Shown: positions 20,603-31,689, numbered from the stretch's first letter. The stretch: DNA of 64,000 nucleotides from Methylophilus sp. DW102 (GCF_037076555.1 NZ_AP029023.1:2604001-2668000), one strand, 5' to 3'. Notes: generated from the letters alone by a model not told the origin. Translations and numbers: made by a program.

Positions 20603-21487
20603 TTATTTTGCTTCTTCAGTCGCTGGTGCAGCTTCTGCAGCAGGCGCTTCAGCGGCTGGAGCAGCTTCTTCAGCAGCAGGTGCTTCGGCAGCAGGCGCCT
20701 CAGCAGCTGGGGCAGCCTCTTCAGCAGCTGGTGCTTCTGCAGCAGGCGCAGCTTCTTCAGATTTTTTACCCAACAAAGAGAATACCAATACTGCAGCAAC
20801 TGCAGCAATAATCCATGGCAGCAACTTGTTACCACCTTTAGCAGCACCAGCACCTGCACCGTGTGCAATTTTGGTGATTTCTGTTGCAGCAGCAGCAGGA
20901 TCAGCAGCACCGTAGATCGCTGCACCAGCAACGACGATATCAGCACCAGCGTCAACCACTTGTTTAGTCGTTGCAGCTTTTACACCACCAGCCACAGACA
21001 CTTTAGCGCCTGTTTTCAGACCGGACACCAAGCCCAAGTCAGCGAATGGAGTTTGACCAGCCGCTTGTTGGTCCAAGCCAGTGTGCACGCCGATGATGTG
21101 TGCACCCAACTTAACAACTTCCAGCGTACGGGCTTTTTTGTCTTTTACGTTGATCAGGTCGATTTGCGCTTCTTTGCCATATTTGTTGGCAGCATCAATC
21201 ACGCCTTTGATGGTACCGATGTCAGCAGTGCCCAAAACGGTACAAATGTCAGCACCTGCTTTGTAGAATGGCTCAGCTTCGTAGAAGCCAGCATCCATGG
21301 TTTTCAGGTCAACCAAAATTTTGTTGTTAGGGAATTTTGCACGCAGTGCTTTCAGCAGTTCGATACCGTTGTGCTTGATGCAAGGGGTACCGATTTCCAA
21401 GATATCAACGTGTGGCGCCACTTTAGCTGCTAAAGCGATCGTCGCGTCAAAATCCAATGAGTCCAATGCCATCTGGGTTTGTGCCAT
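20603..21487 (-). CDS. hps: 3-hexulose-6-phosphate synthase with C-terminal membrane/AEP tail
   Basis: Aldol-condenses formaldehyde with ribulose 5-phosphate, the entry step of the ribulose monophosphate cycle. Residues 1-~209 are a complete HPS barrel with the DxKxxD motif D60-L-K62-T-M-D65, E31 (LEIGTP) and H135 (VHTGLDQQA). The normal enzyme is about 210 residues; this one has 294. Residues ~221-240 are a predicted membrane helix (LLPWIIAAVAAVLVFSLLG) and 244-294 are repeats of Glu, Ala and Pro. The stop follows EEAK and the frame is uninterrupted. Strong ribosome binding site CGGAGGAAG. It sits inside the his cluster but has its own promoter and terminator, suggesting separate, high expression. 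Confidence 0.95.
   Translation of the reverse strand: MAQTQMALDSLDFDATIALAAKVAPHVDILEIGTPCIKHNGIELLKALRAKFPNNKILVDLKTMDAGFYEAEPFYKAGADICTVLGTADIGTIKGVIDAANKYGKEAQIDLINVKDKKARTLEVVKLGAHIIGVHTGLDQQAAGQTPFADLGLVSGLKTGAKVSVAGGVKAATTKQVVDAGADIVVAGAAIYGAADPAAAATEITKIAHGAGAGAAKGGNKLLPWIIAAVAAVLVFSLLGKKSEEAAPAAEAPAAEEAAPAAEAPAAEAPAAEEAAPAAEAPAAEAAPATEEAK
20606..20758 (-). repeat. Ala/Glu/Pro-coding repeat tract in hps
   Basis: Encodes residues 244-294 of the hexulose phosphate synthase: repeated units of AAPAAEAPAAEE type, 51 residues of almost only Ala, Glu and Pro with no hydrophobic residues. At DNA level the units recur as GCAGCAGGCGCTTCAGC-like blocks with small changes, so the length is likely variable between strains through slippage or recombination. 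Confidence 0.85.
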
Positions 21488-21586
21488 TTTTCTTCCTCCG
21501 AGTTTGCTCTATTTTCAATCCAATGAATCTATGCGCAGCAATCATGCAAACGCAACCGTCACTGCACATTATGTACAATAGGGTGC

Positions 21587-21616
21587 ATCATAACCGGATT
21601 TGCCACACAATGACAA
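21587..21616 (-). promoter_or_regulatory. Predicted sigma-70 promoter of hps
   Basis: On the minus strand TTGTCA (21611-21616) and TATGAT (21587-21592) are separated by 18 bases, each one mismatch from consensus. This gives a leader of roughly 90 bases before the hps start. The only convincing promoter seen in the 216-base hisC-hps spacer. Confidence 0.55.
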
Positions 21617-21703
21617 TATTCGCTGGATATTTTTATGTGCGATTACAATCAATTAACCGCGATTAGCCCGTAATTTAGTACAAATCCCGCGCTTTTGACG
21701 ACA

Positions 21704-22768
21704 TCAGGCTTGCACAAGCGCACGTATTGCCTGCATCAAGGCCTGATTTTGCGACTCGTTGCCGATGGTAATCCGTAAAAAATCAGAAATTCTGGCTGGT
21801 TTTTTGAAATGGCGGACGATCACGGCGCGTTCACGCAGCCCTGCGGCCAACTGCTCACCCGCATACGCTGGGTGACGGGTAAAAATAAAGTTTGCCCCGG
21901 AAGGCAACACTTCAAATCCCAATGCTTCTAGCGCACTGACCAGGTTAGTACGCGATGCCATGACCTGTTGACGCGTTTGCTGAAAGTAAGGTTCATCCTG
22001 CAATGCCGCAATGGCACCCGCCTCGGCAAAACGATCAATCGGATATGAGTTAAAGCTGTCCTTGACCCGGATTAATGCCTCAATCAGCGCTGCATTGCCC
22101 AACGCATAGCCCACGCGCAAGCCTGCTAACGAACGTGATTTGGAATAGGTATGCGTCACCAGCAGATTTGGGTAACGATGAATCAGTGCGACCGCGGACT
22201 CGGTGCCAAAGTCAACATAGGCCTCATCGACCACCACCACAGATTGCGTATTGTGGGCCAGCAAGCGCTCAATTTCGCTTAATGCCAGCGGAATGCCGGT
22301 TGGCGCGTTGGGGTTAGGAAAAATAATCCCGCCATTGGGGCGCAAATAATCGTCTATCGCCACTTCAAACTGCGCATTGAGCGCAATGGTTTCAAAGTGG
22401 ATGCCGTACAAGCCGCAGTAGACCGGATAGAAACTGTAACTAATATCAGGAAACAACAAAGGCAAGTCGTGCTTGAGCAAGGCCTGAAACACGTGCGCCA
22501 ACACCTCATCGGAACCGTTACCGACAAACACCTGATTGGCTTGCAGCCCATGATATTCAGCTAACGCCGCCTTGAGGCGACTGGAATCCGGATCGGGATA
22601 CAGGCGCAAACTGTCTGCAGCTTCTGCCTGCAAGGCAGCAATCACCTTGGGGCTGGGACCATAAGGATTTTCATTGGTATTAAGCTTGACCAGATTTTGC
22701 AACTTGGGCTGTTCGCCCGGCACATAAGGGGTCAACTCATGAACAATCTTGCTCCAATATTGACTCAT
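21704..22768 (-). CDS. hisC: Histidinol-phosphate aminotransferase
   Basis: 354-residue fold-type I PLP enzyme making histidinol phosphate from imidazole acetol phosphate. Visible motifs: [11 protein letters not shown] at the N-terminus, [10 protein letters not shown] (substrate/PLP binding), [10 protein letters not shown] with the PLP-contacting Asp, and the PLP-Lys in [17 protein letters not shown]. Separated from hisB by the hps gene. Confidence 0.97.
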   Translation of the reverse strand: MSQYWSKIVHELTPYVPGEQPKLQNLVKLNTNENPYGPSPKVIAALQAEAADSLRLYPDPDSSRLKAALAEYHGLQANQVFVGNGSDEVLAHVFQALLKHDLPLLFPDISYSFYPVYCGLYGIHFETIALNAQFEVAIDDYLRPNGGIIFPNPNAPTGIPLALSEIERLLAHNTQSVVVVDEAYVDFGTESAVALIHRYPNLLVTHTYSKSRSLAGLRVGYALGNAALIEALIRVKDSFNSYPIDRFAEAGAIAALQDEPYFQQTRQQVMASRTNLVSALEALGFEVLPSGANFIFTRHPAYAGEQLAAGLRERAVIVRHFKKPARISDFLRITIGNESQNQALMQAIRALVQA

Positions 22769-22777
22769 GGCTGCCTC

Positions 22778-24076
22778 TTATTTCAAGCGATACTCAGCAC
22801 TACGCGCGTGCGCCTGCAGGCCTTCGCCATACGCCAACGTCGCAGCAATCTTGCCCAGTGTTTGCGCCCCCGCAGACGACACCATAATCAGGCTGGAACG
22901 CTTCTGGAAATCATAGACCCCCAACGGCGAACTGAATCGGGCGGTACGTGAAGTCGGCAGCACATGGTTTGGGCCGGCGCAATAATCGCCCAGCGCCTCA
23001 CAGGTGTCACGCCCCATGAAGATCGCCCCGGCATGCTTGATCTGCTTGCTAAAGGCCAAGGCATCATCCATGGATAACTCCAGGTGTTCTGGCGCGATGT
23101 AGTTACAAATCTCGGCGGCCTCAGCCAGGTCCTTTACTTGTATCAGTGCACCCCGGTTTTGCAGCGAGGTACGAATAATCTCCTGGCGCGGCATGTCGAC
23201 CACCTGACGGGCAATACTGGCCTCCACCTGATCCAGAAATTCTGCGCTTGGCGACAGCAATATCGCCTGTGCCAACTCGTCATGTTCCGCCTGACTGAAC
23301 AGATCCATGGCTGTCCAGTCTGGATTGCTCTTGCCATCGCTGATGACCAGAATCTCAGAAGGGCCTGCCACCATATCAATGCCGACGACCCCGAACACCC
23401 GACGCTTGGCCGCAGCCACATAGGCATTGCCTGGCCCGACAATCTTGTCTACCTGTGGCACGGTTTCAGTGCCATATGCTAGCGCCCCCACGGCTTGTGC
23501 ACCGCCAATACAGAACACGCGATCAACGCCACAGACCGCTGCCGCAGCCAGCACCAATGAATTTTTCTCGCCATTCGGCGTAGGCACAACCATCACCAAC
23601 TCTTGCACACCCGCCACCTTGGCAGGGATCGCATTCATCAGCACAGAAGAGGGATAAGCCGCCTTACCGCCAGGCACATACAAGCCCACGCGATCCAGCG
23701 CCGTCACCTGTTGACCAAGCAAGGTGCCATCAGCCTCGGTATATTGCCAGGACTGCATGACCTGCTTTTCGTGATAGCTACGCACCCGGTCAGCTGCTGC
23801 CTGCAAAGCCTCGCGCTGTGCCGCCGGCAGGCTGGTTAAGGCCGCTTGCAACTCCGCTTGAGGAATTTCCAATGCAGCCAGACTGGAGGCATTGGTTTTA
23901 TCAAAGCGGTTGGTATATTCAAGCACAGCTGCATCGCCGCGTGCCTTCACATCCTTGAGAATGTTGGCGACCACCAGGTCTATGCTGTCATCTTGCGCGG
24001 TCTCAAAAGCCAGCAATGCCTTCAATTCGGCATCAAAGCCCTGATCCTGTGTATTTAAGCGTTTAATCTTCATCAT
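22778..24076 (-). CDS. hisD: Histidinol dehydrogenase
   Basis: 432-residue zinc enzyme that performs the last two oxidations to histidine. Conserved [50 protein letters not shown] and [13 protein letters not shown] segments are present, together with the catalytic APEHLEL motif. Full length; nine bases upstream of hisC. Confidence 0.98.
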   Translation of the reverse strand: MMKIKRLNTQDQGFDAELKALLAFETAQDDSIDLVVANILKDVKARGDAAVLEYTNRFDKTNASSLAALEIPQAELQAALTSLPAAQREALQAAADRVRSYHEKQVMQSWQYTEADGTLLGQQVTALDRVGLYVPGGKAAYPSSVLMNAIPAKVAGVQELVMVVPTPNGEKNSLVLAAAAVCGVDRVFCIGGAQAVGALAYGTETVPQVDKIVGPGNAYVAAAKRRVFGVVGIDMVAGPSEILVISDGKSNPDWTAMDLFSQAEHDELAQAILLSPSAEFLDQVEASIARQVVDMPRQEIIRTSLQNRGALIQVKDLAEAAEICNYIAPEHLELSMDDALAFSKQIKHAGAIFMGRDTCEALGDYCAGPNHVLPTSRTARFSSPLGVYDFQKRSSLIMVSSAGAQTLGKIAATLAYGEGLQAHARSAEYRLK

Positions 24077-24086
24077 TTTCTAAACA

Positions 24087-24728
24087 TTAATCTTTGCGGA
24101 CAGCGCCCGCAAAGCTATCAATAATCGGCTGCAACAAAGGCCGATTCACTTTGTAAGAGGCCTGATTGACCACCAGCCGTGAGCTGATGGCGCCAATCTC
24201 TTCTACTGCTTTGAGCTTGTTGGCGCGTAAAGTTCCACCGGTGCTGACCAAATCCACAATCGCATCGGCCAAGCCGACCAACGGGCCCAATTCCATCGAG
24301 CCATAAAGCTTGATCAAATCCACATGCATGCCTTTGGCGGCAAAATGCTCGCGTGCAGTTTTCACATACTTGGTCACCACCTTGAGGCGCGCGCCCTGAC
24401 GGATGCTGGCTTCATAATCGAAGTCATCACGCACCGCCACCATCATTTTGCAGCGCGCAATATTCAAGTCCAGCGGTTGATACAGGCCTTCTCCACCATG
24501 CTCATCCAGGACATCCTTACCGGCAATACCAATATCTGCTGCACCATATTGCACATAAGTGGGCACATCGGTCGCACGGACGATCACCAACCGGACATCC
24601 TCACGGTTGGTAGGCAAAATCAGTTTGCGTGAGGACTCAGGGTCTTCTAATGCCTGAATCCCTGCTGCGGCCAACAAGGGCGTGGTTTCCTCAAAAATAC
24701 GCCCCTTGCTGAGTGCGATAGTAATCAT
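24087..24728 (-). CDS. hisG: ATP phosphoribosyltransferase, short form
   Basis: 213-residue first enzyme of histidine synthesis. The length shows the short HisG(S) form, which lacks the C-terminal regulatory domain and in known cases requires HisZ for activity and histidine feedback. Motifs include [26 protein letters not shown] and the PRPP-binding [14 protein letters not shown]. No hisZ is in this window; in related bacteria it lies elsewhere near purA. Confidence 0.96.
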   Translation of the reverse strand: MITIALSKGRIFEETTPLLAAAGIQALEDPESSRKLILPTNREDVRLVIVRATDVPTYVQYGAADIGIAGKDVLDEHGGEGLYQPLDLNIARCKMMVAVRDDFDYEASIRQGARLKVVTKYVKTAREHFAAKGMHVDLIKLYGSMELGPLVGLADAIVDLVSTGGTLRANKLKAVEEIGAISSRLVVNQASYKVNRPLLQPIIDSFAGAVRKD

Positions 24729-24730
24729 GA

Positions 24731-26307
<1,577 letters not shown>

Positions 26308-26337
26308 GATTAATCACTCCATCGTGTTAAGAACGCT

Positions 26338-26583
26338 TCAGGTCTGCAGTTGCTGCCATTGCGTCGGGGTATAGGTTTGCATAGACAGCGCATGGATTTC
26401 AGCGCGCATCCGGTCTCCCAGTGCGGCATAGACAAGCTGGTGCTGCTGCACCATGCGTTTACCTTCAAATGCCGGACTGACTATCACCGCATCAAAATGC
26501 GTGCCGTCATCGCCATTGACTTTCAGGTAATCGCACTCCAACCCGTTGCGGATATAAGCCTCTAATTGCGCTGCTGTTAACAC
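26338..26583 (-). CDS. BolA-family protein (IbaG/YrbA-like)
   Basis: 81-residue BolA/IbaG-type protein (class II KH-like fold) with the conserved VNGDDGTHFDAVIVSPAFEGKRMVQQHQLVYAAL block. It lies between an ABC exporter and the monothiol glutaredoxin, its known partner family. Assignment to IbaG rather than BolA rests on the short length and the mla-murA neighbourhood. Confidence 0.93.
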   Translation of the reverse strand: MLTAAQLEAYIRNGLECDYLKVNGDDGTHFDAVIVSPAFEGKRMVQQHQLVYAALGDRMRAEIHALSMQTYTPTQWQQLQT

Positions 26584-26637
26584 AAAACCTCTCTTGTTCT
26601 ACAAAATACAGTTGAATCTAGCCAGGGGTCTGGCCAG

Positions 26638-27444
26638 CTAACTGCGTAATTTATAACCGGATTTTAACATCTTTAGGCATAGCCACGCCAATCCGAGCAA
26701 GAAGCTAGCCACCACTGCCAGACTCAGCCATGGCGACACGTCTCCCTGCCCGAAGAAGCCATAACGAAAACCGTCTATCATGTAAAAAAATGGATTCAAT
26801 TGCGAGACCGCCTGCCAGAAAGGGGGGAGCGAGTGAATCGAATAGAAAACACCGGATAAAAACGTCAGCGGCATGATGACAAAGTTTTGAAAAGCGGCCA
26901 TCTGGTCGAACTTGTCCGCCCAGATACCGGCAATCACACCAAACGTGCCCAGCAATGCGCTACCACAAAGGGCGAACGTGATAATCCACCCGGGATGCAC
27001 TGTTGGTACCGACACAAAACACAAGGCAACCAGATAAATACTCAACCCAACCACTAAACCACGGATCATGGATGCCGCCAGAAAAGCGATAAAAAACTCC
27101 ATGGTCGTCAGCGGCGTAAGCAGCAGAAAGACAATGTTACCCATCACTTTAGACTGGATCAGGCTCGATGAGCTATTGGCAAAGGCATTCTGCAACAAGG
27201 ACATCATCATCAGACCGGGCACCAGAAACGCGGTATAACTGACCTGATCGTAGACTTTGACGTGGGACTCCAGCACATGCGAAAAAATCAGCAGGTATAA
27301 CAATGCCGTCAGAATGGGCGAAGCAATGGTTTGAAATGCCACGCGCCAAAAACGCAACAGCTCTTTTTTAAACAGCGTATAAACACCGCGCCGCTGCGGG
27401 CTGATTTTGTCATCCAGCCAAAAAAATGGATTCAGCCACTTCAT
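26638..27444 (-). CDS. ABC-2 type transporter permease (YadH-like)
   Basis: 268-residue integral membrane protein with six predicted helices and the ABC-2 signature region (FLSGVFYSIHSLPPFWQAVSQLNPFFYMIDGFRYG). It overlaps the ATPase gene by four bases (ATGA). The pair resembles E. coli YadGH and NodIJ-type exporters; the substrate is unknown, and the mla linkage suggests an envelope component. Confidence 0.93.
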   Translation of the reverse strand: MKWLNPFFWLDDKISPQRRGVYTLFKKELLRFWRVAFQTIASPILTALLYLLIFSHVLESHVKVYDQVSYTAFLVPGLMMMSLLQNAFANSSSSLIQSKVMGNIVFLLLTPLTTMEFFIAFLAASMIRGLVVGLSIYLVALCFVSVPTVHPGWIITFALCGSALLGTFGVIAGIWADKFDQMAAFQNFVIMPLTFLSGVFYSIHSLPPFWQAVSQLNPFFYMIDGFRYGFFGQGDVSPWLSLAVVASFLLGLAWLCLKMLKSGYKLRS

Positions 27445-28355
27445 GCCAGCACTCCTTGCTGATTCCCCACCAGGTTAAGAAAGACATCTTCCAGATCCGC
27501 CTCCTGCAGTTGCATGTCCAGCACATTCACGCCCGCCTGACGCAACGCAGTCAGCACCGTTTCCACCTGCGTTAACTCCGTGATCGCCAGGACGACCTCC
27601 TCCCCGTTTTGCTGCTTGAGTAGCGGCTGTAACACGGCAGGCAAGGCCGCCGACAAGCGTAACGACAACTGCTTTGCGGCATGGCTCTTGAGCAAAGCGC
27701 GCGTGCTGTCTAGCGCCACAACGCGGCCTTGCTTCATCATTGCCACGCGCTGACACAAAGCCTCAGCCTCTTCGAGATAATGCGTGGTCAAAATAATCGT
27801 ATGCCCTTGCTGATTCAGTGTTTGAATAAAGGCCCACAGCATTTGCCGCAATTCGACATCCACCCCCGCGGTTGGCTCATCGAGCACGATGACGGGGGGC
27901 TTGTGCGCCAACGCCTGCGCAATCAGGGCCCGACGCTTCATGCCGCCTGACAGTTTTCGCATATTGGTATAGGCTTTGTCAGTGAGCCCCAGCCCTTCGA
28001 TAATCTCATCGACCCAGACATCATTCTCGGGGCCATGCCCGAAATAACCAGCCTGGAAACGCAGCATTTCACGCACATTGAAAAACGGATCAAATACCAG
28101 CTCTTGCGGCACCACGCCCAATGCCTGACGCGCACGCTGATAATCAGACTGCACATCGTGCCCCATGATGCGGATGCTGCCGCTCGTGGGTTGCAACAAG
28201 CCCGCCATCAAATTGATCAGCGTGGATTTACCTGCCCCGTTAGGGCCAAGTAAGGCAAAAAACTCGCCTTGCTCAATCTGCAAATCCACGCCCCTCAGGG
28301 CTTCAAACTGACCAAACCGTTTGGTAATTCCTGTGATTTCTATGGCAGCGGCCAC
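27441..28355 (-). CDS. ABC exporter ATPase (YadG-like)
   Basis: 304-residue ATPase from a GTG at 28355, which has AAAGGATA at the right distance; an ATG 13 codons upstream is less likely. Walker A is GPNGAGKST, the signature is LSGGMKRR, Walker B is VIVLDEPTAGVD, and the H-loop follows in TTHYLEEAE. A C-terminal ~70-residue extension is typical of the DrrA/NodI group. Works with the downstream permease. Confidence 0.94.
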   Translation of the reverse strand: MAAAIEITGITKRFGQFEALRGVDLQIEQGEFFALLGPNGAGKSTLINLMAGLLQPTSGSIRIMGHDVQSDYQRARQALGVVPQELVFDPFFNVREMLRFQAGYFGHGPENDVWVDEIIEGLGLTDKAYTNMRKLSGGMKRRALIAQALAHKPPVIVLDEPTAGVDVELRQMLWAFIQTLNQQGHTIILTTHYLEEAEALCQRVAMMKQGRVVALDSTRALLKSHAAKQLSLRLSAALPAVLQPLLKQQNGEEVVLAITELTQVETVLTALRQAGVNVLDMQLQEADLEDVFLNLVGNQQGVLA

Positions 28356-28388
28356 GTCTATCCTTTCGCTATCCCAAAAAAAACGAAA

Positions 28389-28410
28389 CCCCACCTCGTC
28401 CGAGCTGGGG
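28389..28410 (-). terminator. Terminator after mlaB
   Basis: Stem CCCCA-C-CTCG/CGAG-C-TGGGG with one C-C mismatch and a two-base gap, followed in the minus direction by TTTCGTTTTTTTT. It lies 21 bases after the mlaB stop and before the YadG-like gene, so the Mla operon probably ends here. Confidence 0.75.
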
Positions 28411-28430
28411 CTGTTCGATTTTGTGAGTGG

Positions 28431-28724
28431 TTAATTCAACAAGAATCCATCGACACCGTATAGCTGCATTAAACTTCGCAGATTGTCTGGCACCCCGACG
28501 ACTGACATGTTACCTGGGTGCGTGTAGTCATGATTAAGTCTGCGCTGTATCTCAAGAATCATACTGATCGCCACCGTATCCACCTCTTTCACCCCTGAAA
28601 AGTCCAGGGTCAGTGGCGAGGCCAGCTGCAATTTTTGCAAGTCAGCTAAAGTTTCGCTGACATTGGCAATCAGCAAATCACCTTTAAAGTGCAAACTATT
28701 TTGTTGTTGCGTCAGTTGAGCCAC
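28431..28724 (-). CDS. mlaB: STAS-domain protein MlaB
   Basis: 97-residue STAS-domain protein, the cytoplasmic accessory of the MlaFEDB lipid transporter. The pattern FSGVKEVDTVAISMILEIQRR (about residues 43-63) is the characteristic STAS loop and helix. It is last in the mlaFEDCB order. Confidence 0.9.
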   Translation of the reverse strand: MAQLTQQQNSLHFKGDLLIANVSETLADLQKLQLASPLTLDFSGVKEVDTVAISMILEIQRRLNHDYTHPGNMSVVGVPDNLRSLMQLYGVDGFLLN

Positions 28725-28755
28725 CCGTTTCTCCCGATTTTTTCAGACCACACAG

Positions 28756-29358
28756 TTATTTACCTGTGGCTGCCTTGTTCTTGTCCGCCAGTTTTTTCGT
28801 CAGGCTATCCAGCCCATTTTGGCGAATTTCTTGAGCAAACTGGCTACGGTAGTTAGTGACCAGACTCACACCTTCAATGACAATATCAAACACTTTCCAG
28901 TCGTCGCCTTTTTTACCCAACGTGTAATCAACGGCAATCGGATCGCCACCAGGCTGCTGTATCGCCGTTTTGACCGTTGCTGTATCCGCCCCGGACTCCA
29001 TGCGGAAAGGCTTGTATTCAATTACCTGATTTTTATATTTAGACAATGCAGTAGCATAAGTGCGTAACAGCAGCGTCTTGAACTCAGCCTGGAAAGCTGT
29101 TTTCTGATCTGGGCTCGCATTGGTCCAGTTTTTACCTAACACCAGACGTGACACTTTCTCAAAATCAAAGTTTGGCAGTATCTTTTCTTCTGCCAGACTG
29201 AAAATCTTTTGCTGGTTGCCCGCTTGAATATCCTTATCGCTTTTGATGACTTCAATCACATCGTCGGCGGTCTTTTTCACCAGTTGATCGGGTGCCATTG
29301 CTGCCATTGCTACACCACTGACCAACCATATGGCTGCTGCCATCCACCACTTTTTCAT
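28756..29358 (-). CDS. mlaC: Periplasmic phospholipid-binding protein MlaC
   Basis: 200-residue periplasmic lipid carrier that shuttles phospholipid between the outer-membrane MlaA complex and MlaFEDB. A signal peptide (WWMAAAIWLVSGVAMAAMA) is followed by the Ttg2D/MlaC domain with NFDFEKVSRLVLGKNW and YTLGKKGDDWKVFDIVIEGVSL. Full length. Confidence 0.95.
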   Translation of the reverse strand: MKKWWMAAAIWLVSGVAMAAMAPDQLVKKTADDVIEVIKSDKDIQAGNQQKIFSLAEEKILPNFDFEKVSRLVLGKNWTNASPDQKTAFQAEFKTLLLRTYATALSKYKNQVIEYKPFRMESGADTATVKTAIQQPGGDPIAVDYTLGKKGDDWKVFDIVIEGVSLVTNYRSQFAQEIRQNGLDSLTKKLADKNKAATGK

Positions 29359-29382
29359 CGCTATCCCTTTATATCGTTTGAG

Positions 29383-29928
29383 TTATTTGCCCACTTTATC
29401 AAGCGGGCTGGCATCTAACGCATCAACTGTACTTTCGGTTGATGCAGCTGCCGTTTTATTTCCATTGTCGTTACTTTCTGTCGCCTTGCTATACAAGAAC
29501 TGACTAATCAGTTTTTCCAGCACAACCGCATCCTGGGTCTGTGTGATCTTGTCCCCATTTTTGAGGTTGATCTCGTCACCACCGGCTTCGAGCCCAACGT
29601 ATTGCTCACCCAGCAAGCCTGCAGTGTAAATGTTGGCGAACGTATCTTTGGGGAATGCATAACGGGAATCAATATTGAGACTCACGACGGCCTCATAAGT
29701 TTTAGGATCAAACACAATATCATTGACGCGACCGACAACCACCCCTGCGCTTTTCACAGGGGCGCGAGGTTTGAGGCCGCCAATATTCTCAAAGTTCGCC
29801 GTCACGGTATAGGTCTGGCCGATATTGCTGGTGGTGAGATTGCCCACTTTCATGGCCAAGCCCAATAAAGCGGCCAATCCTAATGCCACAAAGATCCCTA
29901 CCCATAAATCAATTGTTGTTCTTTCCAT
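29383..29928 (-). CDS. mlaD: Lipid transport MCE-domain protein MlaD
   Basis: 181-residue inner-membrane MCE protein that forms a hexameric ring over the permease. One N-terminal membrane helix (LWVGIFVALGLAALLGLAM) is followed by an MCE domain (NIGGLKPRAPVKSAGVVVGRV, GLLGEQYVGLEAGG). The C-terminal ~40 residues are Ser/Thr/Asn-rich and probably disordered. Confidence 0.95.
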   Translation of the reverse strand: MERTTIDLWVGIFVALGLAALLGLAMKVGNLTTSNIGQTYTVTANFENIGGLKPRAPVKSAGVVVGRVNDIVFDPKTYEAVVSLNIDSRYAFPKDTFANIYTAGLLGEQYVGLEAGGDEINLKNGDKITQTQDAVVLEKLISQFLYSKATESNDNGNKTAAASTESTVDALDASPLDKVGK

Positions 29929-29962
29929 TGCTGCTCCCGCAAATATCTCGTACGTTGTCCTG

Positions 29963-30757
29963 CTAAACCGCGATCATGAACGAGGTTAATATAAAATCCA
30001 GCCCCAATACCGCCAGTGACGAACTCACCACTGTGCGTGTTGTGGCCCGGCTGACCCCCTCAGCGGTCGGCGGTGCATCATAGCCCTCAAACAAGGCAAT
30101 CATGGTACAAGCCACGCCAAACACCAGGCTCTTCAACACGCCATTCAGGATGTCATACTGCCAGTCCACATTGGCTTGCATCTGTGACCAGAATGCGCCA
30201 GCGTCAACGCCAATCAAAGGCACTGCCACCAAATAGCCGCCCAAAATACCCACCATCGAGAACAAGGCCGCCAATATCGGCATGGCAATCACCCCCGCCC
30301 AGAAACGCGGGGCAATGACGCGTGCGATGGGACTGACCGCCATCATTTCCATGGCAGAAAGCTGCTCTGTCGCCTTCATCAACCCGATTTCAGCAGTAAT
30401 GGCGGTACCGGCACGTCCGGCAAATAACAAGGCCGTAACCACCGGCCCCAACTCGCGCACCAGGGCCAACGAAACCAATACGCCAATCGCTTCCGACGAG
30501 CCGTATTTTTGCAACGTGTTATAGCCCTGTAAGGCCAGCACCATGCCGACGAAAAACGCGGAGACCAGAATAATGATCAGCGAGAGGACGCCAGTAAAAT
30601 AAACTTCGCGGATCGTGAGCCGAAAGCGGCGAAAACTCTCGCCGGAGGAAATCAGCGTTAACCACAACAAGCGACCACCCGCTCCCAGACGCCAGATTTT
30701 ATTGATAAAGCCCGCCCCCAGCTTGGTCAGCAGCCGCTTGATTTTATGCACAATCAT
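29963..30757 (-). CDS. mlaE: Lipid transport permease MlaE
   Basis: 264-residue permease of the MlaFEDB complex with five or six hydrophobic helices. The conserved ELGPVVTALLFAGRAGTAITAEIGLMKATEQ segment is the family hallmark. The start overlaps the mlaF stop (position 30757), so the two are translationally coupled. Confidence 0.96.
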   Translation of the reverse strand: MIVHKIKRLLTKLGAGFINKIWRLGAGGRLLWLTLISSGESFRRFRLTIREVYFTGVLSLIIILVSAFFVGMVLALQGYNTLQKYGSSEAIGVLVSLALVRELGPVVTALLFAGRAGTAITAEIGLMKATEQLSAMEMMAVSPIARVIAPRFWAGVIAMPILAALFSMVGILGGYLVAVPLIGVDAGAFWSQMQANVDWQYDILNGVLKSLVFGVACTMIALFEGYDAPPTAEGVSRATTRTVVSSSLAVLGLDFILTSFMIAV

Positions 30758-31560
30758 TAACGCGCCCCTCTTAACAAACTGGCATGATATTCAGGCGCCG
30801 CATAATGGAAAGGAACCGGACCGTCTTTTTCACCATGCACAAATTGATGGATAAACGGCAACTCGGACTGACGCAGCTCATCGGGCGTGCCCTCGGCAGC
30901 GACAATGCCGTCGGCGACGAAATAGACGTAGTCAGCAAACTGGAACGTCTCTTCAACATCATGCGTGACGATGATAGAAGTTGCCCCCAGCACGTCATTC
31001 AGACTGCGAATGAGGTCGCAAATAACGGCCATGGAAATCGGATCCAGTCCGGCAAATGGCTCGTCATACATGATAATGCTGGGATCCAGGGCAATTGCGC
31101 GCGCCAGTGCAACACGTCTGGCCATACCGCCTGACAGCTCTGTAGGCATCAGGGCATGCGCACCCCGCAAACCAACGGCATTCAACTTCATCAGCACCAG
31201 GTCACGAATCATGCTTTCGGGCAAGCTGGTATGCTCGCGCATCGGAAACGCAACATTTTCATACACGGATAAATCGGTGAACAAGGCACCATGTTGAAAC
31301 AACATGCCCATTTTTCGGCGCAGTCGGTAAATGCCTTCACGATCTTGCTCATGAACGACCTCACCAACCACTTTGACTTGCCCCTTGGTCGGCTTTAACT
31401 GCCCACCGATCAAACGCAACAATGTGGTTTTACCGCTGCCACTGCCGCCCATGATGGCAACCACCTTACCTTTGGGAAACGTCATGTTGATGCCTTTATG
31501 CAACAATCGGCCTTTGTAGCCGAAAGACAGGTCTTGAATTTCTACAATTGCGTTCGCCAT
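30757..31560 (-). CDS. mlaF: Lipid transport ATPase MlaF
   Basis: 267-residue ATPase driving phospholipid transport. Walker A GGSGSGKTT, signature LSGGMARRV, Walker B IIMYDEPFAGLD and the H-loop TSIIVTHDVEETF are all intact. First gene of mlaFEDCB. The transcript probably starts in the ~75 bases before the upstream terminator; no clear promoter was recognised. Confidence 0.96.
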   Translation of the reverse strand: MANAIVEIQDLSFGYKGRLLHKGINMTFPKGKVVAIMGGSGSGKTTLLRLIGGQLKPTKGQVKVVGEVVHEQDREGIYRLRRKMGMLFQHGALFTDLSVYENVAFPMREHTSLPESMIRDLVLMKLNAVGLRGAHALMPTELSGGMARRVALARAIALDPSIIMYDEPFAGLDPISMAVICDLIRSLNDVLGATSIIVTHDVEETFQFADYVYFVADGIVAAEGTPDELRQSELPFIHQFVHGEKDGPVPFHYAAPEYHASLLRGAR

Positions 31561-31635
31561 AGGAAGTGGGAGTTGTAAATCGGCTCTTATTCTAAAACAG
31601 ATTCAAATTGAAAAGATGTATGTAAACCTCATAAT

Positions 31636-31665
31636 ACAAAAAGCCTGAAAAACCAGGCTTTTTGT
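31636..31665 (-). terminator. Terminator of the prepilin-like gene
   Basis: Twelve-bp stem ACAAAAAGCCTG/CAGGCTTTTTGT around a 6-base loop, A/T-rich on both sides so that it can serve either strand. It lies 24 bases after the prepilin stop codon. Confidence 0.85.
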
Positions 31666-31689
31666 ATCAGCAATCTGTTGTATTCTACA

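Noticed and set aside
20606..20758. Tandem repeats that could suggest a CRISPR or satellite array
   Set aside because: Units are short, imperfect, in frame with hps and have no spacers; they encode the protein tail.
20488..20955. Leucine-rich frame on the minus strand and long frames on the plus strand over the hps tail
   Set aside because: These arise from the repetitive Ala/Glu/Pro codons of hps read in other frames; the hps frame itself is continuous and family-matched.
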